From an uncultured Psychroserpens sp. (GTDB taxonomy: Bacteria > Bacteroidota > Bacteroidia > Flavobacteriales > Flavobacteriaceae), in contig CANLEE010000009.1 in the NCBI GenBank assembly GCA_947489585.1, positions 118,070-182,069 of the forward strand: DNA of 64,000 bases, written 5' to 3'. The notes under the pieces are model-generated. The model ran no database searches and was not told where the DNA came from. It worked only from the letters and a program-made list of their open reading frames with translations. Below, piece by piece: positions 18,255 through 27,720 of this stretch (positions within the stretch are counted from its first letter, which is position 1; the number at the start of each line of letters is the position of its first letter). The translations under genes and the position numbers were made by a program.

Positions 18255-19880
18255 ATGAGATTAAAATTTCTATATGTGATTTTTTGTTTTGCTGGGCAGT
18301 TTCTTATTGCGCAACAGGCATTTCATGTCTTTCCAAAAACAGATAGTATGACACCCGGAAGTGAACTAGGTAATGGTTCACTAACAAATCCTTGGGACTT
18401 GCAGACCGCTCTAAATCAAAAACCAGACACTGTGAATTCAGGTGATATTATATGGATTCATTCTGGTGTTTATAATGGACGATTTATAAGCAATCTTCAA
18501 AGTTTAGAACCAAATGCATTTATTACAGTTTCAGCATTTAAAAATGATACTGTTGTCCTTAACGGAAATGTTGAATCTGATAGAAATACAGTTCTGGAAG
18601 TTAAAGGCCAAGGTGTTATTTTTAAAAATTTTGAAATTACATGGCTTGGTGATTTTTCAAGAGATGAAAATGACGAAGACTTTCAAGTTTGTAGTGGAAT
18701 AAGACATCTTACAGGAGCAAACTGTAGGTTTTATAATCTCAAGATTTATAATAACCCTGGACTTGGTATTGGCTCTTGGAAACATGGTGCAGGTACTATT
18801 ATTGAAAATTGTATGATATACAATAATGGCTTTATGTCTAAAAATGGAAAAGGTAGAGGAGAAGGTATTTATGTTCAAAATAAAAGTGATCAAGAACGAA
18901 TCATAAGAAACAATATCATCTTTAATAATTTTTACAAAGGAATTGAGGTTTGGTCTGCAGGGAAACGAGCAGATTTTCAATATGTGAAAAATATTACCTT
19001 AGAGCATAATATTATTTTTAATAGTGGTTCACCTTCAGGAAAATTTAGAGATAATGTGATTGTGGCTTCAGATGATAGAAACGGAATTAATCTTGCTAAG
19101 AATATTTCAGTTTTAAACAATGTACTTTATCATAATACGAGTCAAGCAAATGGAAATTTAATTGGAGATGCACCATCACTAACTTTAGGATTCAATCCAA
19201 AAGCACCAATAGAAAATGTTATTGTAGACGGAAATGTGATTACAGGAGGCTATAATGGTTTAAGAATATTACAAGCAAAATCATTGCAGTTTACAAACAA
19301 TAAAGTGTACACTGGTATTGTACAAGTGAGCCCAAGTATTTCTAACTATTTCGAAGATTGGAATTTTAACTCCAACACAATTTATAGTAAACGCAAAAAA
19401 CCGTACCGTATTACGAGAATTAAAGACCATTCTTTAGGGACTTGGTATAGTGCATTTCAACTCGATAAAGACACGAAACTTATACATATATCTAGTTTTA
19501 ATTTAGATAATATACTGCATGTGTCAAAACATAGTCAATATGAAAATAGATTCAATCTAGCTCTTTTTAATGCTGAAGGACATGATGTTACAGTTGATTT
19601 TTCAGAATATAACATTAAAGCTAATACGACATTTAATATTTATGATGCTGAAAACCCTAAAGTTGTTTTAAAATCTGGATTGTTTTCTGAAGATTCTAAA
19701 ATTACATTTCCAATGCAATTAACTGAAATTGAACAGCCATTACATAATACCAAAGCTTCAAAAACATTAACCGATTTTGGGGTTTTCATTCTGGAGTTCG
19801 AAAGCGATACCATAAAAGATGCAGTAGAAAAAAAGAGAGATAATGCTCTTAAACGCTTTTTTAAATGGCTAGGATTTTAA
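18255..19880 (+). CDS. Secreted right-handed parallel beta-helix protein
   Basis: The protein is 541 residues with a signal peptide (residues 1-20, ending IAQQ). From about residue 30 to 380 it shows repeated N-rich short strands (NNIIFNNFYKGIEVW, LEHNIIFNSG, ISVLNNVLYHN, VIVDGNVITGG), the pattern of the pectate-lyase/polysaccharide-binding right-handed beta-helix. A beta-sandwich-like tail follows. It may act on, or bind, the locus polysaccharide outside the cell, as a lyase, epimerase or adhesion factor; no catalytic residues can be assigned. Its stop overlaps the end of the convergent ftsE by 4 nt. Confidence 0.75.
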   Translation: MRLKFLYVIFCFAGQFLIAQQAFHVFPKTDSMTPGSELGNGSLTNPWDLQTALNQKPDTVNSGDIIWIHSGVYNGRFISNLQSLEPNAFITVSAFKNDTVVLNGNVESDRNTVLEVKGQGVIFKNFEITWLGDFSRDENDEDFQVCSGIRHLTGANCRFYNLKIYNNPGLGIGSWKHGAGTIIENCMIYNNGFMSKNGKGRGEGIYVQNKSDQERIIRNNIIFNNFYKGIEVWSAGKRADFQYVKNITLEHNIIFNSGSPSGKFRDNVIVASDDRNGINLAKNISVLNNVLYHNTSQANGNLIGDAPSLTLGFNPKAPIENVIVDGNVITGGYNGLRILQAKSLQFTNNKVYTGIVQVSPSISNYFEDWNFNSNTIYSKRKKPYRITRIKDHSLGTWYSAFQLDKDTKLIHISSFNLDNILHVSKHSQYENRFNLALFNAEGHDVTVDFSEYNIKANTTFNIYDAENPKVVLKSGLFSEDSKITFPMQLTEIEQPLHNTKASKTLTDFGVFILEFESDTIKDAVEKKRDNALKRFFKWLGF

Positions 19881-20560
19881 CCTTTGCGCTGTACGACTTC
19901 AAAGACTTTGTTTTCGTCACATTTTAAGGTTTTACTCGGATATTTGAGTAGCAAAGCATAATCGTGAGTCGCCATTAAAATAGTGTTACCATTTTTATTG
20001 ATATCACGTAAAACTTCCATGACTTCTATACTTGTTTGTGGGTCTAGATTCCCTGTTGGTTCATCGGCTAAAATAAGTTCAGGCTCGTTCAATAACGCTC
20101 TAGCAATAGCAATACGTTGCTGTTCACCACCTGATAATTCATGAGGGAATTTAAACCCTTTGGTTTTCATCGCTACTTTATCTAAGACAGCTTCAATACG
20201 TTCTTGTATTTCAGTTTTATCTTTCCAACCAGTTGCCTTTAAAACAAATTCGAGATTATTGTTGATAGTTCTGTCTGGTAATAATTTAAAATCTTGAAAA
20301 ACGATACCCAATTTTCGTCTTAAAAAAGGAATATCTTTTTCCTGCATTGCTCTCAAATCATAATCTACAATATGACCTTCTCCTTCCGTTAAAGGTAAAT
20401 CACCATATAAGGTTTTCATAAAACTACTTTTACCACTTCCAGTTTTACCAATGAGATAGACAAAGTCACCTTTATTCATTTCAAAATTAACATCAGATAA
20501 TACCATACTGTCACCTTGATAGATTGACACATCTTTGAGTTGTAAAACGGTTTCAGACAT
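19877..20560 (-). CDS. ftsE: Cell-division ABC transporter ATP-binding protein FtsE
   Basis: The protein is 227 residues, normal for FtsE. Walker A is GKTGSGKS (residues 38-45), the signature is LSGGEQQRIAIARALL, and Walker B is LILADEPTGNLD. The Q-loop region KLGIVFQDFKLLPDRT, with its FtsE-typical LLPDRTI, distinguishes it from LolD-type ATPases. FtsE pairs with FtsX to control peptidoglycan hydrolases at the septum. No ftsX lies in this window, and FtsE is transcribed alone here. Confidence 0.88.
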   Translation of the reverse strand: MSETVLQLKDVSIYQGDSMVLSDVNFEMNKGDFVYLIGKTGSGKSSFMKTLYGDLPLTEGEGHIVDYDLRAMQEKDIPFLRRKLGIVFQDFKLLPDRTINNNLEFVLKATGWKDKTEIQERIEAVLDKVAMKTKGFKFPHELSGGEQQRIAIARALLNEPELILADEPTGNLDPQTSIEVMEVLRDINKNGNTILMATHDYALLLKYPSKTLKCDENKVFEVVQRKG

Positions 20561-20725
20561 AATTTAAATGAAGATTTAATACGATTGTAAATGTATTATA
20601 AAAACTATCAACTACCAATAACAATAATTTATAATCTAATATGACCTTAAACAAAACGAAAAATGTAACACATTCTTATATAATTAGTCTATTTGATAAG
20701 TCTGTTTATAATTATAGCACGATTA

Positions 20726-20757
20726 TTGCGTTATAGATGACAGATAAATTATTTTTG
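20726..20757 (+). promoter_or_regulatory. Putative Bacteroidota promoter for the TPR/beta-barrel operon
   Basis: TATTTTTG at 20750-20757 fits TAnnTTTG, with a TTG at 20726-20728 about 21 nt upstream as a possible -33 element. It is 23 nt before the ATG at 20781. The rest of the 220-nt intergenic region (20561-20780) shows no ORF or strong hairpin. Confidence 0.5.
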
Positions 20758-20780
20758 ACATCAATTAAAAATCGAACTTA

Positions 20781-23700
20781 ATGACTTGCAGAAAAATAAG
20801 TTTTTTACTGTCCTTTCTGCTGTTTGCTTCTTATTTACAGGCACAACAAACAGCAGCTTATACTAGTGATTTGGTAGACTATCAAAAGGCACTCACACTA
20901 TATAATAACAAGCAATATCAAGCCGCTCAATCTTTATTTGAAGCAATTAAATATGAAGCTCCAAATGAAACTGTTGCGTCAGAATGTGCTTATTATATTG
21001 CTAATTGTGCCGTACGTTTAAATCAGCAAAATGCCGATGATTTAATTCAAGAATTTGTGGATGATTATCCAACAAGTACTAAGCGTAATACAGCTTTTTT
21101 AGATGTTGCCGATTATTATTTTACTAACGAAAAATATGCCTATTCAAGAAAATGGTATAGCAAAGTAGATGAGAATAGTGTTTCGCGTTCTGAGCGTGAT
21201 AAATTCAATTTTAATTATGGTTATGCCTTGTATTCTACAGGAGATGAAACAGGGGCAAATAAATACTTAAACCGTGTGGTTACCTCTAAAGAATATGGTT
21301 CTCAAGCCAAATATTACATCGGTTTTATGGCTTATGAAGGTGATAATTATGATAAAGCTAATGAGTATTTTGACCAAGTAAGTGATCAAGATAAATACAA
21401 AGAAAAGTTATCATATTACCAAGCTGATTTAAACTTTAAACTTGGAAAGTTTGAAAAAGCCATTCAACTGGCCAAAGAACAACTAGATAATAGTAGCCCG
21501 AAAGAAAAATCAGAACTCTCAAAAATTATTGGAGAGAGCTATTTTAATTTAGAACAATATAATGAAGCGATTCCTTTTCTTAAGGCTTACAACGGTAGAC
21601 GTGGCAGATGGAATAATGTCGATTACTATCAATTAGGATATGCTTATTATAAACAAAACGATTTCGAAAGTGCTATTTCCGAGTTTAATAAAATTATCGA
21701 TGGTAATAATTTCGTAGCACAAAATGCATATTATCATTTAGGAGAAAGTTATATCAATCTTGATAAAAAGCAAGAAGCTTTAAATGCTTTTAGAAATGCA
21801 TCACAAATGGATTATGATTTGAAAATTCAAGAGGATGCATGGCTCAATTACGCTAAGATTAGTTATGAAATTGGAAACCCATATCAATCGGTTCCTCAAG
21901 TTTTATCAAGTTATTTAGATAAATATCCTGAAACTAGTTATAAAGAGGAAATAGAAACGTTACTGATTGATTCGTACATCACGTCTAAAAATTATAAAGA
22001 AGCCATCAAGCTTTTAGAAAATAAAAACAGTTTTGAAAATCGAGTCGCTTATCAAAAAGTAGCGTTTTACAGAGGTATTGAAGTTTATAATGAAGGTGAT
22101 TATAATGAAGCAAAAAATTTGTTTAATAAATCTATAGATGAAGCAAAGGATGCTGTGTTTACAACGAGAGCAACATTCTGGAAGGCAGAAACAGATTATC
22201 ACCTTAGTAATTTTGATGAGGCACTTATTGGTTTTAAGCAATTTGAGCAACAAAGTGGTGCAGCAAATGTCAATGAAATTAATAATATCGATTACAATAT
22301 TGCATATACCTATTTTAAACTTAAAAATTATAATCAGGCGACATTAAGCTTTCAGAAGTTTATAGACAATCATAAAGATGATAAACTACGTTTAAATGAT
22401 GCATACCTCAGACTTGGAGACGGTTATTTTGTTTCAACTAATTATAATAGCGCGATTGCTGCGTATGATAAGGCCATTAGTATTAATGAAATTGAGAGTG
22501 ATTATGCATCGTTCCAAAAAATAATGAGTTATGGTTATGTTGGGCAAGGCTCAAAAAAGACTCAAGGTTTAGATGCTTTCATTAAAGAATTTCCAAGATC
22601 ATCATTGCGTGACGATGCCATGTATGAATTGGCAAATTCATATGTGAAAGCTAATGAAACTGAAAAAGCTATGGTGCTATACAACCGACTTATTTCAGAG
22701 TATAGTAACAGTGTGTTTATCTCAAAAGCCTTATTACGTCAAGGCTTATCGTATTACAATGCTAATGATAATGAAAGAGCATTAACGAAGTTTAAGAAAG
22801 TTGCTAGCGATTATCCAGCAACCGATGAGGCAAGTCAAGCGGTTTCCACAGCACGTTTAATTTATATTGATTTAGGCCGTGTAGATGAATATGCCGCTTG
22901 GGTAAAAACCTTAGATTATGTTGATGTTACTGACGCCGAATTAGATAATACAGCTTATCTAGCAGCAGAAAAACAATATTTAGATAATAATACAGATGGT
23001 GCAATTCGTCAGTTTAATAAATACTTAAATGAATTTCCTAACGGCATTCATGCTTTAAAATCACATTTTTACATCGCTCAACTGTATTCTAAGAAACAAT
23101 TACCAGACAATGCACAACCTCATTATGAGTATGTGGTTAACAAACAAAAAGGGGAGTTTACTGAGCAAGCAATTGTAAAGCTATCTGAAATCTATCTCAA
23201 CGACTCTAATTGGAATACAGCTATTCCGTTATTAAAGCGTTTAGAAAATGAAGCCGATTATCCACAAAATATTACTTATGCTCAGTCAAATTTGATGAAT
23301 GCCTATTATCAGCAACAAAATTATTCTGAAGCAGTAACCTACGCAGAAAAAGTACTTCAAGATTCTAAGATTGATAATAACGTGAAGAGTGATGCGCAAA
23401 TTATCATTGCACGTTCGGCTATTAACACTGGAGATGAAGCCAAAGCCAAAGTGGCTTACGCACAAGTTGAAAAAATAGCATCAGGAGCTGTTGCTGCCGA
23501 AGCGTTGTATTACAATGCTTATTTCAAAAATAAGGAAGGTAAATATGAGTCGTCAAATGCAACAGTTCAAAAACTTGCAAGAGATTATAGTAGTTATAAG
23601 TTTTATAGTGCCAAAGGTTTGGTTGTGATGGCCAAAAACTATGATGCCTTAGGTGATGCGTTCCAAGCAACATACATTTTAGAAAGTGTTATCTCTAATT

Positions 23701-23804
23701 TTCCCGAGTTTGATGATGTTGTTGCCGAAGCACAAGAAGAACTTAATAGAATTAAAACTAAGGCTGCAAAAACAAATTCATCTGTAGAAACAGAGCAAAA
23801 CTAA
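20781..23804 (+). CDS. Large exported tetratricopeptide-repeat protein
   Basis: The protein is 1007 residues with an N-terminal signal peptide (residues 1-22, ending LQAQQ). The remainder is an array of TPR/Sel1-like helical hairpins, with repeated motifs such as YYQLGYAYYKQNDFESAISE, YLRLGDGYFVSTNYNSAIAA and FKKVASDYPATDEASQA. It is probably a periplasmic scaffold. Its stop is directly followed by an outer-membrane beta-barrel gene; such large TPR plus TonB-receptor-like pairs are, from memory, conserved in flavobacteria. The partner and function are not evident from the sequence. Confidence 0.8.
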   Translation: MTCRKISFLLSFLLFASYLQAQQTAAYTSDLVDYQKALTLYNNKQYQAAQSLFEAIKYEAPNETVASECAYYIANCAVRLNQQNADDLIQEFVDDYPTSTKRNTAFLDVADYYFTNEKYAYSRKWYSKVDENSVSRSERDKFNFNYGYALYSTGDETGANKYLNRVVTSKEYGSQAKYYIGFMAYEGDNYDKANEYFDQVSDQDKYKEKLSYYQADLNFKLGKFEKAIQLAKEQLDNSSPKEKSELSKIIGESYFNLEQYNEAIPFLKAYNGRRGRWNNVDYYQLGYAYYKQNDFESAISEFNKIIDGNNFVAQNAYYHLGESYINLDKKQEALNAFRNASQMDYDLKIQEDAWLNYAKISYEIGNPYQSVPQVLSSYLDKYPETSYKEEIETLLIDSYITSKNYKEAIKLLENKNSFENRVAYQKVAFYRGIEVYNEGDYNEAKNLFNKSIDEAKDAVFTTRATFWKAETDYHLSNFDEALIGFKQFEQQSGAANVNEINNIDYNIAYTYFKLKNYNQATLSFQKFIDNHKDDKLRLNDAYLRLGDGYFVSTNYNSAIAAYDKAISINEIESDYASFQKIMSYGYVGQGSKKTQGLDAFIKEFPRSSLRDDAMYELANSYVKANETEKAMVLYNRLISEYSNSVFISKALLRQGLSYYNANDNERALTKFKKVASDYPATDEASQAVSTARLIYIDLGRVDEYAAWVKTLDYVDVTDAELDNTAYLAAEKQYLDNNTDGAIRQFNKYLNEFPNGIHALKSHFYIAQLYSKKQLPDNAQPHYEYVVNKQKGEFTEQAIVKLSEIYLNDSNWNTAIPLLKRLENEADYPQNITYAQSNLMNAYYQQQNYSEAVTYAEKVLQDSKIDNNVKSDAQIIIARSAINTGDEAKAKVAYAQVEKIASGAVAAEALYYNAYFKNKEGKYESSNATVQKLARDYSSYKFYSAKGLVVMAKNYDALGDAFQATYILESVISNFPEFDDVVAEAQEELNRIKTKAAKTNSSVETEQN

Positions 23805-23831
23805 ATGTCATCTTTCATCAAAATAGAAGCA

Positions 23832-25550
23832 ATGCAAAATATATTCAAACATATCATTCTTATCATCCTTATCTTAAATGTGTCGATCTCATTCGCTCAA
23901 GAACGTGAAAAGGATACTTTAGATGCAGGAACCGTAAATGTGGTGAAGCCATACACGCCAAAAATTTCTGATGCTTTTAAAATCAAAGAAACACCAAGTT
24001 TAAATGATTCTACAACAGCTAAGAAAAAAGAAATTAAGTATAATATTTTTTCTATTCCAGTAGCATCAACGTTTACACCTGCAAAAGGAAAAGCGGCAAA
24101 TGTAGATAAAGAGAAACCTGTAAAATTATTCGACAATTATGCTTCTTTAGGTGTAGGAACCTACACCACAATTTTAGGTGAAGTGTATCTCAATCACGAA
24201 TTGAGTAATAACGAACGCGTTGGTGGTTATTTTAGCCATCACTCTTCAGCAGGAGATATTGAAGGGATTAATTTCGATAATAATTTTTCTGAAACGGGAC
24301 TCAATGCCCATTACAGTCAGAAGTTAAGTGATTATTCCTGGAAAGTAGAAGGTGGGTTTCAGTTGCAAACGTTTAACTGGTACGGTGTTCCTGACCAAAG
24401 TATGCCAACCTTTGATGTAGACCATTCGTTTTATACAGCCCAATTTGGCGGGCATATCAACTTCGAAGATGCCATTGTGAATAGAGGTAGTGTTTTATAC
24501 AGACGTTTTGGTGACAACCTTGATTCTGGAGAAAACCGTTTTATATTAAAAACTGGTTTTGATATACCTGTTAATGATGAGTTGATTAATACTGAAGTAA
24601 CTTTAGATTATATTGGAGGATCTTTTGATCGATTATATTTTATTGATGAAGCTTATGACTACGGAAATTTCAACTTAGGTGTAGCACCAAGCTATCAAAT
24701 GAAACAAGATGATTTAACAGTTAATTTAGGATTGAAGATTGTATATCTCAACGACAACGAAGCTAGTGAAAGTGACTTCTTTATCTATCCTAATATTACA
24801 GCGAGTTATAGATTGGTTGGCGACTTAATGATAGCTTATGGAGGTATTGAAGGTGGATTGATTCAGAATTCATATTATGATTTTGCTCAAGAAAACCCAT
24901 TTATAGCTCCAGCATCTTTTATTGCGCCAACCGATCAAGCTTATAATGTGTCGCTAGGAGTTAAAGGAAAGTTGTCAAATAATGTGAGCTATAATGTGAG
25001 CGGACATTATTTAGCTGAAAAAAATAAGCCACTATTTAATATTGGACCAGATTTAAATGTAGATCGTGAGAATTATCAATATGGAAATTCTTATGGCCTT
25101 GTCTATGATGATGTATCTACTTTTTCGATTGCTGGTGAATTGAATATTGATGTCAATCGCAATTTCAAACTTGGACTTAAAGGCGAGTATTTTGCATACG
25201 ATACCGATGAGCAAGCCGAAGCTTGGAATTTACCAGATATCAAAGGGTCTGTATTTTTAGATTACCAAATTGATAGACATTGGTTTGCAGGCGCTAATTT
25301 ATTTTATGTTGGCGAACGAAAGGATAGAGTCGTAACAGGTTTAGGAACCTTAACAGCTCCAATGATTTCAAGAGTGACTTTAGATAGTTATTTGGATTTA
25401 AATGCACATGTTGGCTATAAAATTAGTGATCAATTATCAGTATTTGCTAAAGCCAATAATATTGCCAATCAAGATTACCAACGTTGGTTAAACTATCCTG
25501 TACAAAGTATTCAATTCTTGGCTGGAGCAACCTATCAGTTTGATTTCTAA
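23832..25550 (+). CDS. Outer-membrane beta-barrel protein (TonB-receptor-like barrel, no plug domain)
   Basis: The product is 572 residues from the ATG at 23832, which places a good signal peptide (LIILILNVSISFAQ) at the N-terminus; an in-frame ATG at 23805, immediately after the TPR gene stop, would add nine residues. The rest is alternating amphipathic strands with aromatic ends, and the C-terminus VQSIQFLAGATYQFDF ends in Phe as expected for BAM-inserted barrels. The short N-terminal region lacks a recognisable plug domain, so active TonB-dependent uptake is uncertain. It is cotranscribed with the TPR protein, suggesting one outer-membrane complex. Confidence 0.78.
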   Translation: MQNIFKHIILIILILNVSISFAQEREKDTLDAGTVNVVKPYTPKISDAFKIKETPSLNDSTTAKKKEIKYNIFSIPVASTFTPAKGKAANVDKEKPVKLFDNYASLGVGTYTTILGEVYLNHELSNNERVGGYFSHHSSAGDIEGINFDNNFSETGLNAHYSQKLSDYSWKVEGGFQLQTFNWYGVPDQSMPTFDVDHSFYTAQFGGHINFEDAIVNRGSVLYRRFGDNLDSGENRFILKTGFDIPVNDELINTEVTLDYIGGSFDRLYFIDEAYDYGNFNLGVAPSYQMKQDDLTVNLGLKIVYLNDNEASESDFFIYPNITASYRLVGDLMIAYGGIEGGLIQNSYYDFAQENPFIAPASFIAPTDQAYNVSLGVKGKLSNNVSYNVSGHYLAEKNKPLFNIGPDLNVDRENYQYGNSYGLVYDDVSTFSIAGELNIDVNRNFKLGLKGEYFAYDTDEQAEAWNLPDIKGSVFLDYQIDRHWFAGANLFYVGERKDRVVTGLGTLTAPMISRVTLDSYLDLNAHVGYKISDQLSVFAKANNIANQDYQRWLNYPVQSIQFLAGATYQFDF

Positions 25551-25597
25551 TTTAATGATATATAGACCTGCATTTGATGCAGAATCTTAAAATAACA

Positions 25598-25635
25598 AAA
25601 GCATTCAATCGCAACTTAAGGATTGAATGCTTTTT
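25598..25635 (+). terminator. Intrinsic terminator after the beta-barrel gene
   Basis: A perfect 13-bp stem (25598-25610 with 25621-25633; AAAGCATTCAATC / GATTGAATGCTTT) with a 10-nt loop runs into a T-tract. A second small hairpin, CTGCAT/ATGCAG, lies upstream at 25568-25582. The terminator lies in the gap before the amidohydrolase and argues that translation of that gene begins only at 25664. Confidence 0.85.
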
Positions 25636-25663
25636 GTATTTTTATAAGCCTAAAACCATACCA

Positions 25664-27280
25664 ATGAAAAAACTAAGTATCCTTCTGTTTTTTATGTCCA
25701 TAGTGTCTTGTTCTCATGAACAGCAAAATGTTGATTCTATTGTTATTAATGCTAATGTCTATACTGTGAATGATGATTTTAGTAAAGCTGAGGCTTTTGC
25801 AGTTAAAGACGGGAAATTTGTTGCTGTCGGGACTTCCGAAGCGATTAAAGCAAAATATGCGTCTGAAAACATCATTGATGCACAAGGCAAAACCATAGTT
25901 CCTGGCCTTATAGATGCTCATTGTCATTTTTTGGGCTTGGGTTTTAATCAGCAAGCAGTTAATCTGGTTGGCACAAAAAGCTTTGAGGAAGTCATGCAAC
26001 GCGTTTTAGACTTTCAGAATAAAAATAAGATGCCATTCATCATAGGTCGCGGCTGGGATCAAAATGATTGGGAAGAGAAAGTATTTCCAAATAACACATT
26101 ATTAAACAAGATGTTTCCTGAAGCACCAGTGGCATTAACACGTATTGATGGTCATGCTATCTTGTGCAATCAAGCAGCTTTAAATTTAGGAAACGTAACG
26201 ATTGACAGTAAGATTGAAGGTGGAGAAGTTGTTATTGAGAATGGAAAACTCACTGGTGTTCTCGTAGATAATGCAGAAAATTTGGTCATGAATTATTGGC
26301 CTAAACCAACACGACTGGATAAAGTAAAAGCCTTATTAGCTGCACAAGATATTTGTTTTGATTATGGATTAACTACAGTTGATGATGCAGGATTAAATCA
26401 AGAAGCTATCGAAATTATTGATAGTCTCCAGCAATCTGGCGATTTAAAAATGAGAGTATACGCTATGGTTTCATTTACGCCTAAAAATTTAGACTACTAC
26501 CTAAATAAAGGCATCACAAAAACTGATAGATTAAATGTACGGTCATTTAAGTTTTATGCAGATGGTGCTTTAGGTTCGAGAGGAGCAATGTTGCGTGCAC
26601 CTTATAGTGATAAACCAAATCATTTTGGGTTGCTAGTCACAGACTTAGCAACATTCAATGCATCAGCTGAAAAGATTTCAAATTCAGATTTTCAAATGAA
26701 TACACATGCTATTGGCGACTCAGCGAATCATGCCGTTTTACGAACTTACAATAAGGCATTAAGTGGAAAGCCAGATAGACGATGGCGAGTAGAACATGCA
26801 CAAGTAGTATCGCAAGAAGATTTTGACTTGTACAAAAATGTGCTGCCATCGATTCAACCAACGCATGCAACAAGTGATATGTATTGGGCTGAAGATCGTT
26901 TGGGTATTGAACGTGTTAAAGGCGCTTATGCTTATAAACAATTATTAGATGCCTACGGAAAAGTGGCTTTAGGTACCGATTTCCCTGTAGAACAGGTTAG
27001 TCCGTTTTTAACATTTTATGCGTCTGTAGCACGACAAGATTTAGAGCAATTTCCTGAAGGCGGATTTCAAAAAGAAAATGGATTGACCAGAGAAGAAACT
27101 ATAAAAGGAATGACCATTTGGGCAGCTTATTCTAATTTTGAAGAGAACGAAAAAGGAAGTATAGAAGCTGGTAAATTTGCTGATTTTATTGTTTTAGATA
27201 AAGATATTATGACGGTAAATCTAAATGAAATTCCGAATATAAAAGTGGAGCAAACTTTCGTTGATGGCGAAAAACAATAA
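25664..27280 (+). CDS. Amidohydrolase (YtcJ-like, amidohydrolase_3 family), lipoprotein
   Basis: From the ATG at 25664 the protein is 538 residues. It begins with a lipoprotein signal (MKKLSILLFFMSIVSC, lipidated Cys at residue 16). The metal motif VPGLIDAHCHFLG (H86, H88) and later elements (MNTHAIGDSANHA, WRVEHAQVV, VALGTDFPVE) are those of the YtcJ/amidohydrolase_3 group. The substrate is unknown. Starts further upstream are in frame but would run through a strong terminator hairpin, so they are rejected. Likely periplasm- or surface-facing on a membrane anchor. Confidence 0.88.
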   Translation: MKKLSILLFFMSIVSCSHEQQNVDSIVINANVYTVNDDFSKAEAFAVKDGKFVAVGTSEAIKAKYASENIIDAQGKTIVPGLIDAHCHFLGLGFNQQAVNLVGTKSFEEVMQRVLDFQNKNKMPFIIGRGWDQNDWEEKVFPNNTLLNKMFPEAPVALTRIDGHAILCNQAALNLGNVTIDSKIEGGEVVIENGKLTGVLVDNAENLVMNYWPKPTRLDKVKALLAAQDICFDYGLTTVDDAGLNQEAIEIIDSLQQSGDLKMRVYAMVSFTPKNLDYYLNKGITKTDRLNVRSFKFYADGALGSRGAMLRAPYSDKPNHFGLLVTDLATFNASAEKISNSDFQMNTHAIGDSANHAVLRTYNKALSGKPDRRWRVEHAQVVSQEDFDLYKNVLPSIQPTHATSDMYWAEDRLGIERVKGAYAYKQLLDAYGKVALGTDFPVEQVSPFLTFYASVARQDLEQFPEGGFQKENGLTREETIKGMTIWAAYSNFEENEKGSIEAGKFADFIVLDKDIMTVNLNEIPNIKVEQTFVDGEKQ

Positions 27281-27307
27281 CACGTTTTGATGTTCTACAC
27301 GTGTTAT
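27277..27307 (+). terminator. Stem-loop after the amidohydrolase gene
   Basis: A 9-bp inverted repeat ATAACACGT / ACGTGTTAT with a 13-nt loop overlaps the stop codon. There is no T-run, so it may be an mRNA-stabilising or weak terminator hairpin only. Confidence 0.4.
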
Positions 27308-27346
27308 GGAACCTTAGTTTGGAATGCTTATTGTACTAATTAGATT

Positions 27347-27712
27347 ATGAAACAACTACTGTTTATATTAACAATAAGTGCAGCACTTGCTGTAAACGCT
27401 CAAGAGGTGAAACAAGTAGACATGTGTCTATCTGGTACAGAACAAGCAATCAATAACTTTAATCTAGGCATTTATAATATCTATTCATTTGGTTGGGCTG
27501 GTCAACCCACTGGAGGTTTTGAAGCTTATTATAACAAACATCTATTTGAAAAATTTGGTATCAAAATGGTGAGTATGGGCTGTGTTGTTATGCCTAGTGA
27601 TGAATGTTATAACAAAAAGATGCAGGAATTATTATATGATAGATTTGGTGATAATCTATTTGAAAAGACTAGAGAAGAAGCTCAAGAGGCATTTGATAAA
27701 ATAAAAAATTAA
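27347..27712 (+). CDS. Small secreted protein, unknown function
   Basis: The protein is 121 residues with a clean signal peptide (MKQLLFILTISAALAVNAQ). The mature part has three cysteines (in DMCLSG, MGCVVM and DECYNK) and an aromatic- and glycine-rich centre (YSFGWAGQPTGGFEAYYNK). No family is recognised. It is a stand-alone gene ending 8 nt before a convergent methyltransferase gene. The signal peptide and codon usage support coding. Confidence 0.65.
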   Translation: MKQLLFILTISAALAVNAQEVKQVDMCLSGTEQAINNFNLGIYNIYSFGWAGQPTGGFEAYYNKHLFEKFGIKMVSMGCVVMPSDECYNKKMQELLYDRFGDNLFEKTREEAQEAFDKIKN

Positions 27713-27720
27713 TATTTACC

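Noticed and set aside
18657..18980. 107-codon minus-strand frame inside the beta-helix gene
   Set aside because: It is a shadow of the repetitive beta-helix coding sequence, with no start context or homology-like features.
25574..25663. Extended N-terminus for the amidohydrolase
   Set aside because: The extension passes through a strong intrinsic terminator hairpin and precedes a perfect lipoprotein signal at 25664.
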